Both the position numbers and the translations under genes were made by a program. The notes beneath the pieces were generated by a model. It ran no database searches, was not told the DNA's origin, and worked only from the letters and a program-made list of their open reading frames with translations. Of a DNA stretch of 64,000 nucleotides, positions 51,401 through 60,583 are shown in pieces. Positions within the stretch are counted from its first letter, which is position 1; each line of letters begins with the position of its first letter. Source of the DNA: Antedon bifida (Eukaryota > Echinodermata > Crinoidea > Comatulida > Antedonidae); NCBI GenBank assembly GCA_963402885.1, contig OY727095.1, positions 20,961,001-21,025,000 of the forward strand. The letters are read 5' to 3'.

Positions 51401-52025
51401 TACAAATTTGTTATTACTCCATGGTTATTGTAGATTGTGTTGTCATTGATGATCAAATAAAATAACTACAGTCGTACGTTCTCTCATTATAGTATTCTCT
51501 TAATGTTAACTTAATATCAGTGTTACATTTTATTAATTTATTTATTTGACCAACAAACCATAATATAAAAAAGAGATGAATTGGTCAGGGACTGCAATAA
51601 AGTTAATAAACAATTAAGAGTCAGCAGTCCTATGATCTAAACTGAAATAAATTTAGAAAAAAATATATTTAAACGTGAATATACGAAAAAAAAACGATTC
51701 GTCCCGGGACGATTCGGCCCGGGACGACGGATTCGGCCCGGGCCGATTCGGCCCGGAACGCATGAAATGCATATCACCGAATTGTTGGGTTATTGTAAAA
51801 TGCGGTTTATCCAGGGAAGAGTGTAAAATAAAAAAAATACGGACACGCTATTTTTACCTCATTTATACCAGGGAGACATCCATCTCCCTGTTTATACCAC
51901 ATCATTTTAACATCATCTAACTCGATTGTTTTAGATAGATACAGTTTTTTCAGTGTAATTTTACAAACGAACATCTCTTCGTTCCCAATAGTTAATACCA
52001 TTTTGAGAACTTTTTTTTCCCCCAT
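45411..52025 (-). CDS. BEN-domain protein gene (gene G)
   Basis: Model on the minus strand: 52025-51858 (MGEKKVLKMVLTIGNEEMF ... to GINE); 50525-50378 (NGVEWDDATITDLRP ... GWRGEIVSVGG); 48237-48199; five 30-nt exons (48062-48033, 47908-47879, 47762-47733, 47620-47591, 47477-47448) each encoding a variant of ETANSTAPAK; 47068-46779 (acidic, Ser-rich, then coiled coil CTVKKLVGQLKQLSNKVDDL); optional 46688-46604; 45968-45797 (first half of BEN, SVRILVKYLFDDNMLATQ then LDPEKVNSIV); 45553-45411 (AYALMLYPGRTKSEVRMMIG ... to TAA). Without the 85-nt exon all junctions are in phase, giving 369 residues. Layout: N-terminal EW-D-TITD-RP domain, possibly an SH3/Tudor-like barrel (guess), linker, coiled coil, BEN; the same plan as gene D. 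Likely a nuclear accessory DNA-binding protein of the element, by analogy with plant CACTA TNPA (inference). Confidence 0.75.
47440..48075 (-). repeat. Five-fold tandem duplication of a 30-nt exon with flanking intron
   Basis: Units of about 130-155 bp each hold an acceptor (TTTTTACAG- or CTTTTACAG-like), a 30-nt phase 1-1 exon and a GTAAGT donor. All five exons keep frame and splice sites; the variants are T, N or I substitutions. Confidence 0.85.
48551..48678. repeat. Short foldback (hairpin)
   Basis: Left arm 48551-48604 (GCACTCAAGATGCAGCTATG ... GCGGTTCCAC) and right arm 48626-48678 are reverse complements with few mismatches; the loop is about 21 bases. It lies in an intron of gene G. 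Confidence 0.85.
48972..49637. mobile_element. 666-bp non-autonomous element with AGTCGCGTG TIRs
   Basis: Starts AGTCGCGTGGACGCGACT (itself palindromic) and ends CACGCGACT. The interior is non-coding and rich in GCGC/CGCA words. A deleted 89-bp derivative lies at 42126-42214. No target-site duplication was evident. It lies in an intron of gene G. Confidence 0.7.
50600..51857. other. Intron 1 of gene G
   Basis: AT-rich and without a gene. A short GC-rich repeat of CGATTCGGCCCGGG type lies at about 51697-51760, contrasting with its surroundings. Confidence 0.5.
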
Positions 52026-53184
52026 CTAAACCATGTGATACGGCAATTATACCGTTGTTTTTATAGTTAGGCCTAACACTCGATAACACCGTAGTTTACC
52101 GTCGTTTACAAGAACAGCTATAACTGGTCCGAATAAAAAATTCCGGACACGCTATTTTCACTTTACAATCATTTATATACCACCGTTTTATATACATTAT
52201 GTAAATATATTTACCGTCGTTTACCCACGCTTTGAGAACTTTGTTCATAGATAAATCCGTAAATTTCACCCATCTAAACCATGTGATACGGCAAGTATAC
52301 CGTTTTTATAGTTAGGCCTAACACTCGATAACACCGTAGTTTACCGTCGTGAACAAGAACAGCTAACTGGTCTGAATAAAAAATACCGGACACGCTATTT
52401 TCACTTTACAATCATTTATTTTATACCACCGTTTTATATACATTATGTAAATATATTTACAGTCGTTTACCCACGTTTTGAGAACTTTGTTCATAGATAA
52501 ATCCGTAAATTTCACCCATCTAAACCATGTGATACGGCAAGTATACCGTTGTTTTTATAGTTAGGCCTAACACTCGATAACACCGTATAGTTTACCGTAG
52601 TTAACAAGAACAGCTAACATGTGATACGGCAATATAACCGAATAAAAAATCTTATACACTAGAATAGTATTTAGTGGACAGAATTAATATTTCTTGTGTA
52701 TCTCCATCATTTGTATTTTTACCTATCGTATTATATCAGCGAATGATTAAATAATCTACATTCCTGATTTGGCCAGTTCACGTCACATAGGCTTACCCTT
52801 TGCTTTATTCTATTTTTTATATATTTTTTATTATACCATCAACTGGGCTATAGAGGGCTTTGTTCTCTTCAAGAAAACTATCTGATAAAAACTAGCGGGG
52901 AAGGACACGTGTCACGTCACTAAATACACTTGTCTTCAACCCTCAATTAAAACTGGACTTCGCCATTGGTCTATATATTTGAAGGGTGGAGCTATTCAGT
53001 AAGTTGGTGATTGTTAAACAAGCCAACTAATAGATTACCTTCAGCAACCAATTAAAAGTCCATCATGAAACCCCCATGAGACCCATTAAAACATGTAAGT
53101 AGGTGATTAACCTTGGTGATTAGTACGACGTTGTTTTACCGTTGTTCAACACTGGTAAACGACGGTAAATTTTTTTTCAAAGGG
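51990..53184. repeat. Right subterminal repeats and right TIR of the giant element
   Basis: About three units of roughly 240 bp (TTAGGCCTAACACTCGATAA, TTTACCGTCGTTTAC, TTTGAGAACTTTG and CACCCATCTAAACCATGTGA words) span about 52000-52640. The outermost unit edge includes the 5' end of gene G's first exon, so the array arose by duplicating the promoter-proximal end of G. The terminal TIR is at 53154-53184 (complement of CCCTTTGAAAAAAAA and TACCGTCGTTTACC). Confidence 0.8.
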
Positions 53185-53186
53185 AA

Positions 53187-53205
53187 CCAATATCAATCAC
53201 AGTAA
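53187..53205 (+). pseudogene. Displaced last codons of gene B
   Basis: Immediately after the right AA duplication, the frame interrupted at 13337 continues with a completed Asn, Gln-Tyr-Gln-Ser-Gln and TAA. See gene B. Confidence 0.6.
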
Positions 53206-53435
53206 AAAGGGGCAGACAGTGGTCAGTTAATGAAGTGATTTTGTGAGTTTCTTTTTGAGTTTTACTGTTTTGGTTGTTTTACTGTATTTATGTATTTACA
53301 TATTTTATATATATATATATATATAAACACAAGAGGCAAAGAACATTAATCCTAAACCGCCCGGTGATATACTGAAATTTAATTAATTAATTTGAAACGA
53401 TAAAGATGAGGAAATCTGTGAGAATGAGAAAAAGT

Positions 53436-53496
53436 CGCCCCAACCGAGACCCGCCTGCTTGATATGCAGATGTCCTAACCATTAGACCACTGGGGC
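53436..53496 (-). tRNA. tRNA-like remnant, truncated in the T arm
   Basis: On the minus strand GCCCCAGTGGTCTAATGGTT (acceptor and A box) is followed by a GGACATCTGC..GCAGG anticodon arm and closes with GGTTGGGGCG. About ten bases of the T arm are missing, so it cannot fold as a complete tRNA. It is a tRNA pseudogene or the head of a tRNA-derived SINE. The anticodon loop reads ATATCAA. Confidence 0.55.
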
Positions 53497-53809
53497 TTTC
53501 ATGGTATTGTTCAAACTCGATTGGATAGCGACTCTTTAACACTCTCGGCGTGGTACGGCGGAACAGCACTAGTCCTCAGTTGTACGCACGCGCACCAGAG
53601 AATTAATATATATATATATATATATATATCTTTTATTATATTTTTGTCTGTCATTTGGAAATAAATTATTGAAATTGATTGATGTACGGTACTTTTTTAA
53701 ATATAGTAAACTGTGGAAAATAATACATGTTGGCCTATGAACTGATTATTTTTATGGAATTTAATAATCCATAACCTAAGAAACTATAATGTGTAAACCA
53801 GGGAATTAA

Positions 53810-56106
53810 AGAGTGAAATTAAAGATGAAAAGCATATTAATTAATTTTAATTGGGAAAATTGTTTTATGTTTGACAATATTAATAATATTTGGGATAGTA
53901 TAATGAACAATATAAACAAGGCTATTTCTGAATCTGTGCCTATTAAGAAAAGAAATAAGACTAAATCATTTCCATGGATTACTACAGAAATTAAGAAACA
54001 TTGTACAAAGAAAATTATATAGGAAGGCTAAGATTTTAAAAACAAATGAAGCTACAGATAGATTTAAGTGTTGTAGTAAGGAACTGAAAAAAGCCATATA
54101 TTGTAGTCACAGAAATTATGTTCTAGACATCTCAAATAAGGCTACTTCAAATATAAAGCAATTTTGGGCATATATTAGGGCAATTAGACAAGATTCACAA
54201 GTTATAAGTTTTAAGATTAATGATGCTATAGTAACAGATGTTAGAGAGATAGCAAATTTGTTCAATGATCAATTTTCTAGTAATTTCAGTAATAATGATG
54301 ATGATGACTTGCTCTGCAATTCTGATATTATCCCTTAGCATTATATGGAACTTGAGAAATTTAATGTGATGGAGGTTTAATCAGGCATTAAACTATTTAA
54401 TTGTTTCAAAATCTCCAGGACCTGATAATTTACTTCCCATATTTCTAAAGGTTTGTAGGGCAGAACTAGCACGATTGCTGTGCGACTTTTTTAACTTATC
54501 TTTAGAAAAAGGCATTTTACCAAAACAGTGGAAAACTGCTAATGTTTTACCTGTTTTCAAAAAGCATGGAAAACCTAAAGGCAATTTTAAGAGTTACAGA
54601 CCTGTGTCTTTAACACCAATTGTTTGTAAAATTATGGAGAAACTTGTGTGTACCCGAATCAATAATTTCTTAGAGGCTAATAGTATATTATCAGATAATC
54701 AGTTTGGTTTTAGACATGCTTATAGTACTGAATTGTTACTCACTAAGGCGTTTCATTCATGGGCTCAAAGTTTAGATGCAAAAAATTGTAAGCAAGTAGA
54801 TGTAATTTTCTTAGATTTTTCATCTGCTTTTGATAAAGTACCCCATAAGCGTCTGATTAAGAAACTTAACAATATTGGCTTAAACAAAGGTTTAAATAAA
54901 TGGATTCAGGATTTTCTTTTAAATAGAAAACAAAGAGTTATCTATAGAGGTGAAATATCGCATTGGAAGAATGTAATATCAGGGGTACCCCAGGAGTCAG
55001 TTCTTGGCCCTCTTTTGTTTCTATTGTATGTGAGTGATCTTGAATATGGTATAGAATCTTCAATTTTTCAATTTGCAGATGACAATACCATTTCAAGACC
55101 TATTCATGAATTAGAAGACTGTATAAAGTTACAGAGTGATTTAAATAAGATTTATGAATGGTCAGTTTTCAATAAACTACCATTAAATGCATCAAAATGT
55201 GCAGCAATGAGTTTATCCAGGTGTAAAGATCCCATCATATTTGCTTACGATATCAATTCCGATTCAACGGAAAGAGTCCATGAATTCAAACTACTTGGTG
55301 TATATATCAACAGTAAATTAACATGCCACTCTCATGTAGATTATGTTTGTAGTAAGGCAAGCAAACTTCTTGGTTTTGTTTCAAGATGTAGTAAAGCAAT
55401 GTCTTGGATGGCAATGCTAAATCTTTACAAAGCACTAATACTACCTGTTGTGACTTACTGTTGTTGTATGTGGGCACCTACTGAAATATCTCATATGTAT
55501 AGACTTGAAAGGGTTCAGAGAAAGGCCACTAGAATAATTATGTACAGAAAAGAAGGAAATTGGGACACTTCATATTTATATAGGTTAAAGACCCTAAATA
55601 TTTTAAGTATTGAAGATATATTTAAAGTGTATAGACTCACATTAGGTTTTAAAATAATGCATGGCCTCTGTCCATCATCCTTTAATGAGTTTGTGAGATC
55701 AAGTGAGAGGTGTGAAGGGCGGTTAATACATTGGAAGGCAAAGACCAATACATTTTTAAATTCCCTAGATTATGAGAGCAACTTCCCAATGAAATTAAAC
55801 AATGTGCTACAATTTCAGACTTTAAAGCCCAACTCACCAAACATTTGATCTCAAAATATTAAGTTGTAATTGTTTATATAATGCAACTTATTTTTAATTG
55901 GTGTATCTCATTATAACTTTGTTTTGTTTTGTTTTATTTTGACTTAATTTGTGCTACTTAGTTTTGTTATTTTTGTATTTTATAAGTAATGATGGAGTAA
56001 GAGCAGTTTTCTGTTTGGGCTCATGCCTATTACTTGCTCCTGGCAAGATGAATTGTAAAATGTACTTTATGAACTTTTGCCGAATAAATATTATTATTAT
56101 TATTAT
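53810..56106 (+). mobile_element. Non-LTR retrotransposon (CR1/Jockey-like), 5'-truncated
   Basis: The longest ORF (54475-55848) carries the reverse transcriptase core in order: SYRPVSLTPIVCKIMEKLV, QFGFRHAYST, VDVIFLDFSSAFDKVPHKRL, GVPQESVLGPLLFLLYVSDL, FQFADDNTI (the FADD catalytic motif), LPLNASKC and LLGVYINSKLTCHSH, then the C-terminal Y-L-RL.TLNI region typical of CR1-like elements. Upstream, 53810-54470 holds the linker to the endonuclease in other frames, with a frameshift near 54020 and a stop near 54336. The endonuclease is missing. It ends in an ATT/TAT microsatellite at 56091-56105, a common tail for this clade. Not autonomous. Confidence 0.85.
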
Positions 56107-56430
56107 AAACACTCTTCCCTGGATAATAGACATACAGTACTGCACAACGGAAATGAATCATCAGAAAGTTGGAGTAGGCCCATTGTTTTTAACACAAATT
56201 CATTGTTGATCGAGTCGATGAGCATGCCATGTATTTAATCTAAAGCAATAAATGGACCTTTACGAAAGTGTATTTCATAATATGAAGCAACTTTTGACAT
56301 GATAAAAATAGCATGCTACGCAAAAAATTACGCGATTACGTGTATTTAAAAATTAATTTCTAATCAAATAATCCTATTTATTTATTCTACCTATCAGTCA
56401 TAACTGGTACAGTCTATCTATATATTTATT
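56106..56430. repeat. Flank of foldback copy 2
   Basis: 56371-56430 matches 4866-4930 in inverse orientation. 56155-56225 is a diverged relative of about 4500-4590 (complement of GATCAACAATGAAT and GATGATTCAT words). Confidence 0.5.
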
Positions 56431-56589
56431 AAAACAGACCAATGTCTTGTTTCTGCCTCAAAATAAAATATTTATTGTACGAGTACTTTCGACAATAGGT
56501 CATCATCGGATTGATGATGACCTATGGTCGAAAGTACTCGTTCAATAAATATTTTATTTTGAGTCGGAAACAAGAAACTGGTCTGTTTT
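56431..56589. mobile_element. Foldback (hairpin) element, copy 2
   Basis: Same element as 4707-4865, in the opposite overall orientation as judged from its flanks. The arms are from AAAACAGACCAATGTCTTG to the complement ending GGTCTGTTTT, with a few more mismatches than copy 1. Confidence 0.85.
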
Positions 56590-56720
56590 ATTTTTATACA
56601 TGATCCTGCCTATGCAGCACCTATTTCTTTCTTATATATTTATTATATATTTCCTCCATGGTACAGTACATAACCATCATATTATCAGCAAGATATGCAA
56701 ATAAATCATCAGGAAGTTGG
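56590..56720. repeat. Inverted copy of the repeat at 4575-4705
   Basis: See that entry; homology ends near CAGGAAGTTGGG. Confidence 0.75.
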
Positions 56721-56724
56721 GCAG

Positions 56725-56930
56725 GCCTCAAATTTGGGGATTTTAGGGGCAAGGCCATTTGGCCTCCGGTTTTCGTTGATTTGAGGGGCACCAAGGCCAA
56801 ATGGGAGGGCACCAAGGCCATTTGTTTTAAATCGAAGGGGCACCAAGGCCAAAATTAAAAAATATTTTAATAACTAGCCTAGGCCAAAATTTAAAAATAG
56901 CTTGTTTCCGGTTGAGCGCCCGGGTGGAAT
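56725..56930. repeat. Short GGGCACCAAGGCC tandem repeat
   Basis: GGGGCACCAAGGCCAAATGG-like units recur three to four times with variable spacers, followed by an A-rich run at about 56934-56950. No coding sense. Confidence 0.6.
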
Positions 56931-57579
56931 TTAAAAAAAAAAAAAAAAATTCTACCTGCAAAATTTTTGAGGGGAATTTCCACTATTCATCAGATTGCGT
57001 AGTAGTAGTAGTAGTAGTACTAAGTAGGAGAGGACTGTCTACATCTTTTTGAATTTCTTTCATATAAATATTACGTGTATTTACGATCCATATAATAATT
57101 ATTAAGGTACGATGTTTAGCGTTTACAGTTTACCGTCCTGTGTTGAATGTTTCGTTTAGTTTCAAACAATGCGATCAAAAAAGGCATGTGAAGCCAGGCC
57201 CAACCAAGCCCAACAGGTAAAGACCCTAACAACAGCAAGCACTAAGGCGCAGCGGACGGAGAAAACATGATACAAAAACAATTTGTTTGTAGGCTTTAAC
57301 TACAACTATTCATACACAGAGTGTTAACCACGGTAAAAATCAAGCCAATGACATTATGTAGTAGAATATAAATTATTGTTATTTTCCAAGTTTCGATTTC
57401 TGAAGCTTTTTTGTTAGTATAATCCATATTTATAAGAATTCAAAACACGGACGGACGCCGACCCCTCGCTCTCTGTTTAGCCTTCTGCACGTGTATTGTG
57501 GACTATACCATTTCCTTGAGTTCGGTAAAAACGTGTTTGTTCATTTAGTGTACGACGTTGTTAAACAAGATTTTTCGAT

Positions 57580-58110
57580 GATCTGTCGGCTGGATTATTG
57601 AGGTGGGTGCGATAAAATATAAATATGGATTATACTTCCAACGATCTTCGGGTTGAGGTGCCAGTTTAACTTTGGTACTAAAAGTGGACACCCCTAATTT
57701 TACACGTATAATGGACTACACCATGCAGGAACGCACATGGTATTTTCTTATCAGAGGGTGCGTGTACGTCAAAAGGAATTGTTTTTCCAACGATCCGCCG
57801 ATCCTTCGTACTCACGCGACGTCGTTTGAAATTTCTTATCAGAGGGTGCGTGTGTGTCAAATGGAATTGTTTTCCCAATGTATTGAATTGCATGTGTTTG
57901 ATCGGATCGGCAGCGGGAGGATAGGCTAGGCTAGGAGTGTGTGCAATTTTTTTTCAACGAAGGCGGCTAGCTCGATTATTGAGGCGGGGGTGGTGCGACT
58001 TTAATACTTTCAGTGACCTCCGATCGAGGAACGTTTTTAGCTTGATTATTAAAAGTGTACACCCCTGTATTTTAATGTACAGATTTACCACGCACGGTGG
58101 CCGGGACGAT
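57580..58110. repeat. Diverged direct repeats, no gene
   Basis: GATTATTGAGG.GGG and a following (T/A)AAAAGTG.ACACCCCT block occur at about 57592-57697 and 57974-58067. TTTCTTATCAGAGGGTGCGTGT occurs at about 57742 and 57834. The region from 56950 to 57580 holds nothing recognisable. Confidence 0.55.
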
Positions 58111-58299
58111 ATTGTTTTGGTTACACAATATGTTCGATGTTTTGTTGGTCTGGTTTAGGGAAATCCCCTTGCAACGAAGACAGGCGATAGTTTTGCGTCT
58201 CGTCCGAGTCATGTAAACAAATATTCTTGACATTATTTTCTATCTACTTCAGTAGTTTTTATTATGGTAAAACTCGGAAAGGGCACTCACGGCCAACGC

Positions 58300-58676
58300 A
58301 AAAAAAATATAGGTAGGCCGGCTTTTTGTGTTGTGTATCAAGAAATATGGCCTGTTGAAAATAAAATTGTCCACGATGAGGTAAGATGTGCCACCAGTTC
58401 AATGCAACTTGAACTTTAAAATATTAATTAATAATAGCGAAACGTTATTTGATCGCTGGTTGGTCACATGGCATATTAATTATTTCCCACCATACAGAAT
58501 CTCTCCTCACCGGCGCGGAATCGACCTAAACATGCAACTATCGTTCTTGACTGGCATGCAAAATCACGAGCGTCCATATCACACCATCCCAAACAACTGT
58601 ACAACAAATAAAATTGTTGCACTAAAAACATGATCACCGCACGCGACACACACCCACATACAATGAATACAGTACC
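58300..58676. repeat. Inverted copy of the repeat at 4012-4375
   Basis: See that entry. The gap between this block and the 56590-56720 block is about 1.6 kb, against 0.2 kb in the left copy, so about 1.4 kb was gained here or lost there. Confidence 0.75.
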
Positions 58677-58679
58677 GTA

Positions 58680-59940
58680 TATTTCGGTGTACAAGTCGCA
58701 CCTGTGTATAAGACGAACCCATAACGGAGACTGAAATATTAGTATTTTTTATGTAGTCGATGTATAAGACACACTTATTTCTAGGTCAAAATTGAAACAT
58801 TTTACAATCAAAACAATGGTATTGTAATAATAAAACAATGATATTTGAGACATATTTATTAGAATCAAATGATATAATTTTGTTTGATAATCAGTCTCTA
58901 CTTCAAGTGAACATTCAATGAAAAGGGAAATCCCCACATTTTTTTCAGTTACGATGCACTGTGTGGGTAGGCCTAGCCTATGTCTACCGTATTTAAGTGA
59001 CTTTAATTTCATATTATTTAAATATATACCTTGTTATTGTGTGTATGAAAAAATGAAAAAAATAAAATCAATCCAAATTATGATTTTTTTTTTTGGGGCT
59101 GATAATGAACCAGGAATATCATGTACGGTATATGAAAATCTTTCCTATTTATTAATAAAAATACATTCCGCTGATTGGACTGTTTGATGACGTCACGCAC
59201 ACTTCAACTCGTGGACTTGTGTTAATGAGGTGCCAATTCGCTAATTTGCGATACAAAATAGCATTTCGTAGCGCTTAAATATAAAAAAATTGACCCATCA
59301 GATCTCTTCTTTGATAGAAGATTCGGATTAATCATATATTGAAACCCCTAGAAGACTATAAAATAATCATTCTGGAAAGTTCGCTAGTTGTCGGCGGGTG
59401 TCAGAATCAAAAGTTTTTGGTAAGTGAGCGTTATTTACCTTTATAACTCGCTTATTTTCAATTTCAATTTCTTTTTGTCCTATTATACTGTATTGAGTTC
59501 ACACGCTATTTTGAAGTTACCGTTTATATTGCATTTTTAATTAATTTATATTATATAATATTATTTCATTCTACGACGTTACTGATATTGAATATTCTGC
59601 TGATCATATATCGTAAGTTTACATTCATTTTTTTTAATTGTAAACTTCAAAAATTAACATTCTAAACTGAACACGATGTGTGCAATTAATATAAACTTAT
59701 TATTTTAAAGAGTCAGCTAGCTGCATTATTTATTTAGAATCATGTTGATATATAAAACGGCACTAATAAGCGAATTTAAGTTGTTTAAATATGAATTGAG
59801 AGTAAATTACATATACAAATTGTACAATAATAAAAAACAGTTAAAAATATTAAAATCTCATGCTGAACATCAATAAGTCGTAAAAGATTATAAAATCAAA
59901 GGTAATATTCATGCGTTTACTTTTAACAGGGTTGATAACC
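58680..59940. other. No supported gene
   Basis: AT-rich; only short chance ORFs. Confidence 0.5.
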
Positions 59941-59943
59941 ATG

Positions 59944-60276
59944 TTATCCAATTGGAAATGATGTGTGGTCAATCAAGTCGAACGCTTTGCTATAGTCGAT
60001 TGCAACTATTGTTGCTTGTTGCTGTCGTTGGTTGAGTCCTTGAGGGAGATAGTCTAACATACTGGTAAGGTAATGACTGGTAGAGGCACCTCGTCGATTG
60101 CCAAACTGTTTTTGAGCAACAATTGTAGGTTTAATCCGCGAGACAACAAATTTTTCTAGGATCCGCACAAAGATATGTGTAATTGAAATTGGTCTTATCT
60201 GGTTTAAGTTATTGGGACCTTTCTCTTTAGGGATAGGGGTATAATAGTCGCTTCCTTCCATTTGACGGCTTTTCAT
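59944..60276 (-). pseudogene. Reverse transcriptase fragment of a second LINE family
   Basis: Reads YTPIPKEKGPNNLNQIRPIS, ILEKFVVSRI, KQFGNRRGASTSHYLTSMLD and VAIDYSKAFDLIDH, which are RT motifs around the first catalytic Asp. It breaks off before the second catalytic block and has no upstream extension. The wording differs from the 54.5-55.8 kb element, so it is another family. Relic. Confidence 0.75.
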
Positions 60277-60583
60277 AACAAACGAATCAATTCGTGACCC
60301 TAAAAAATCATAATTTTATATAAATTTTAAATAAACATATGAGTAATCTTTATTTTTACGTAAATTAATATTTAATGTACTGTTAAAATTTGCTTAAGTG
60401 GGGTTGTAGTCATGAATTCTGCGTAATTTGTAACTCTACTTCTACGTCAAGCTAGGCCCGGGAAGATGCTTTGTGAGGCGGCGTCGGTGACGCTGTCCCG
60501 GCGTGGGTGCTTGATGAATTCCGGCCTAGCAAGGGCCTAGGGTGTCATTTTAATATAGTAATTCAGCACAATTGAAACTCTAG

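Larger units (their letters stand above)
13338..53184. mobile_element. Candidate giant (39.85-kb) EnSpm/CACTA-like transposon
   Basis: The left end at 13338 reads CCCTTTGAAAAAAAA then ACTACCGTCGTTTACC. The reverse complement of the right end, from 53184, is the same with two mismatches in 31. The dinucleotide AA flanks both sides (13336-13337, 53185-53186). Joining the flanks restores an open frame in gene B. Both subterminal zones carry further copies of ACCGTCGTTTAC or its complement. Between the ends are a complete EnSpm-type transposase (F), two BEN genes (D, G) and a cyclin D-like gene. CACTA elements normally end in CACT(A/G) and make 2-3-bp duplications, so CCC ends are atypical. An alternative is a composite of nested insertions whose outer ends happen to match; the frame continuity argues against that. 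Confidence 0.75.

Noticed and set aside
13338..53184. Maverick/Polinton or other virus-like giant element
   Set aside because: No polymerase B, integrase, packaging ATPase or capsid-like genes seen; the only complete transposase is of EnSpm type.
53436..53496. Functional tRNA gene
   Set aside because: The T arm is about ten bases short and the B box is incomplete; kept only as a tRNA-like remnant.
57672..58158. Adjacent ORFs of 73-85 codons
   Set aside because: They cover diverged direct repeats and show no protein-like motif.
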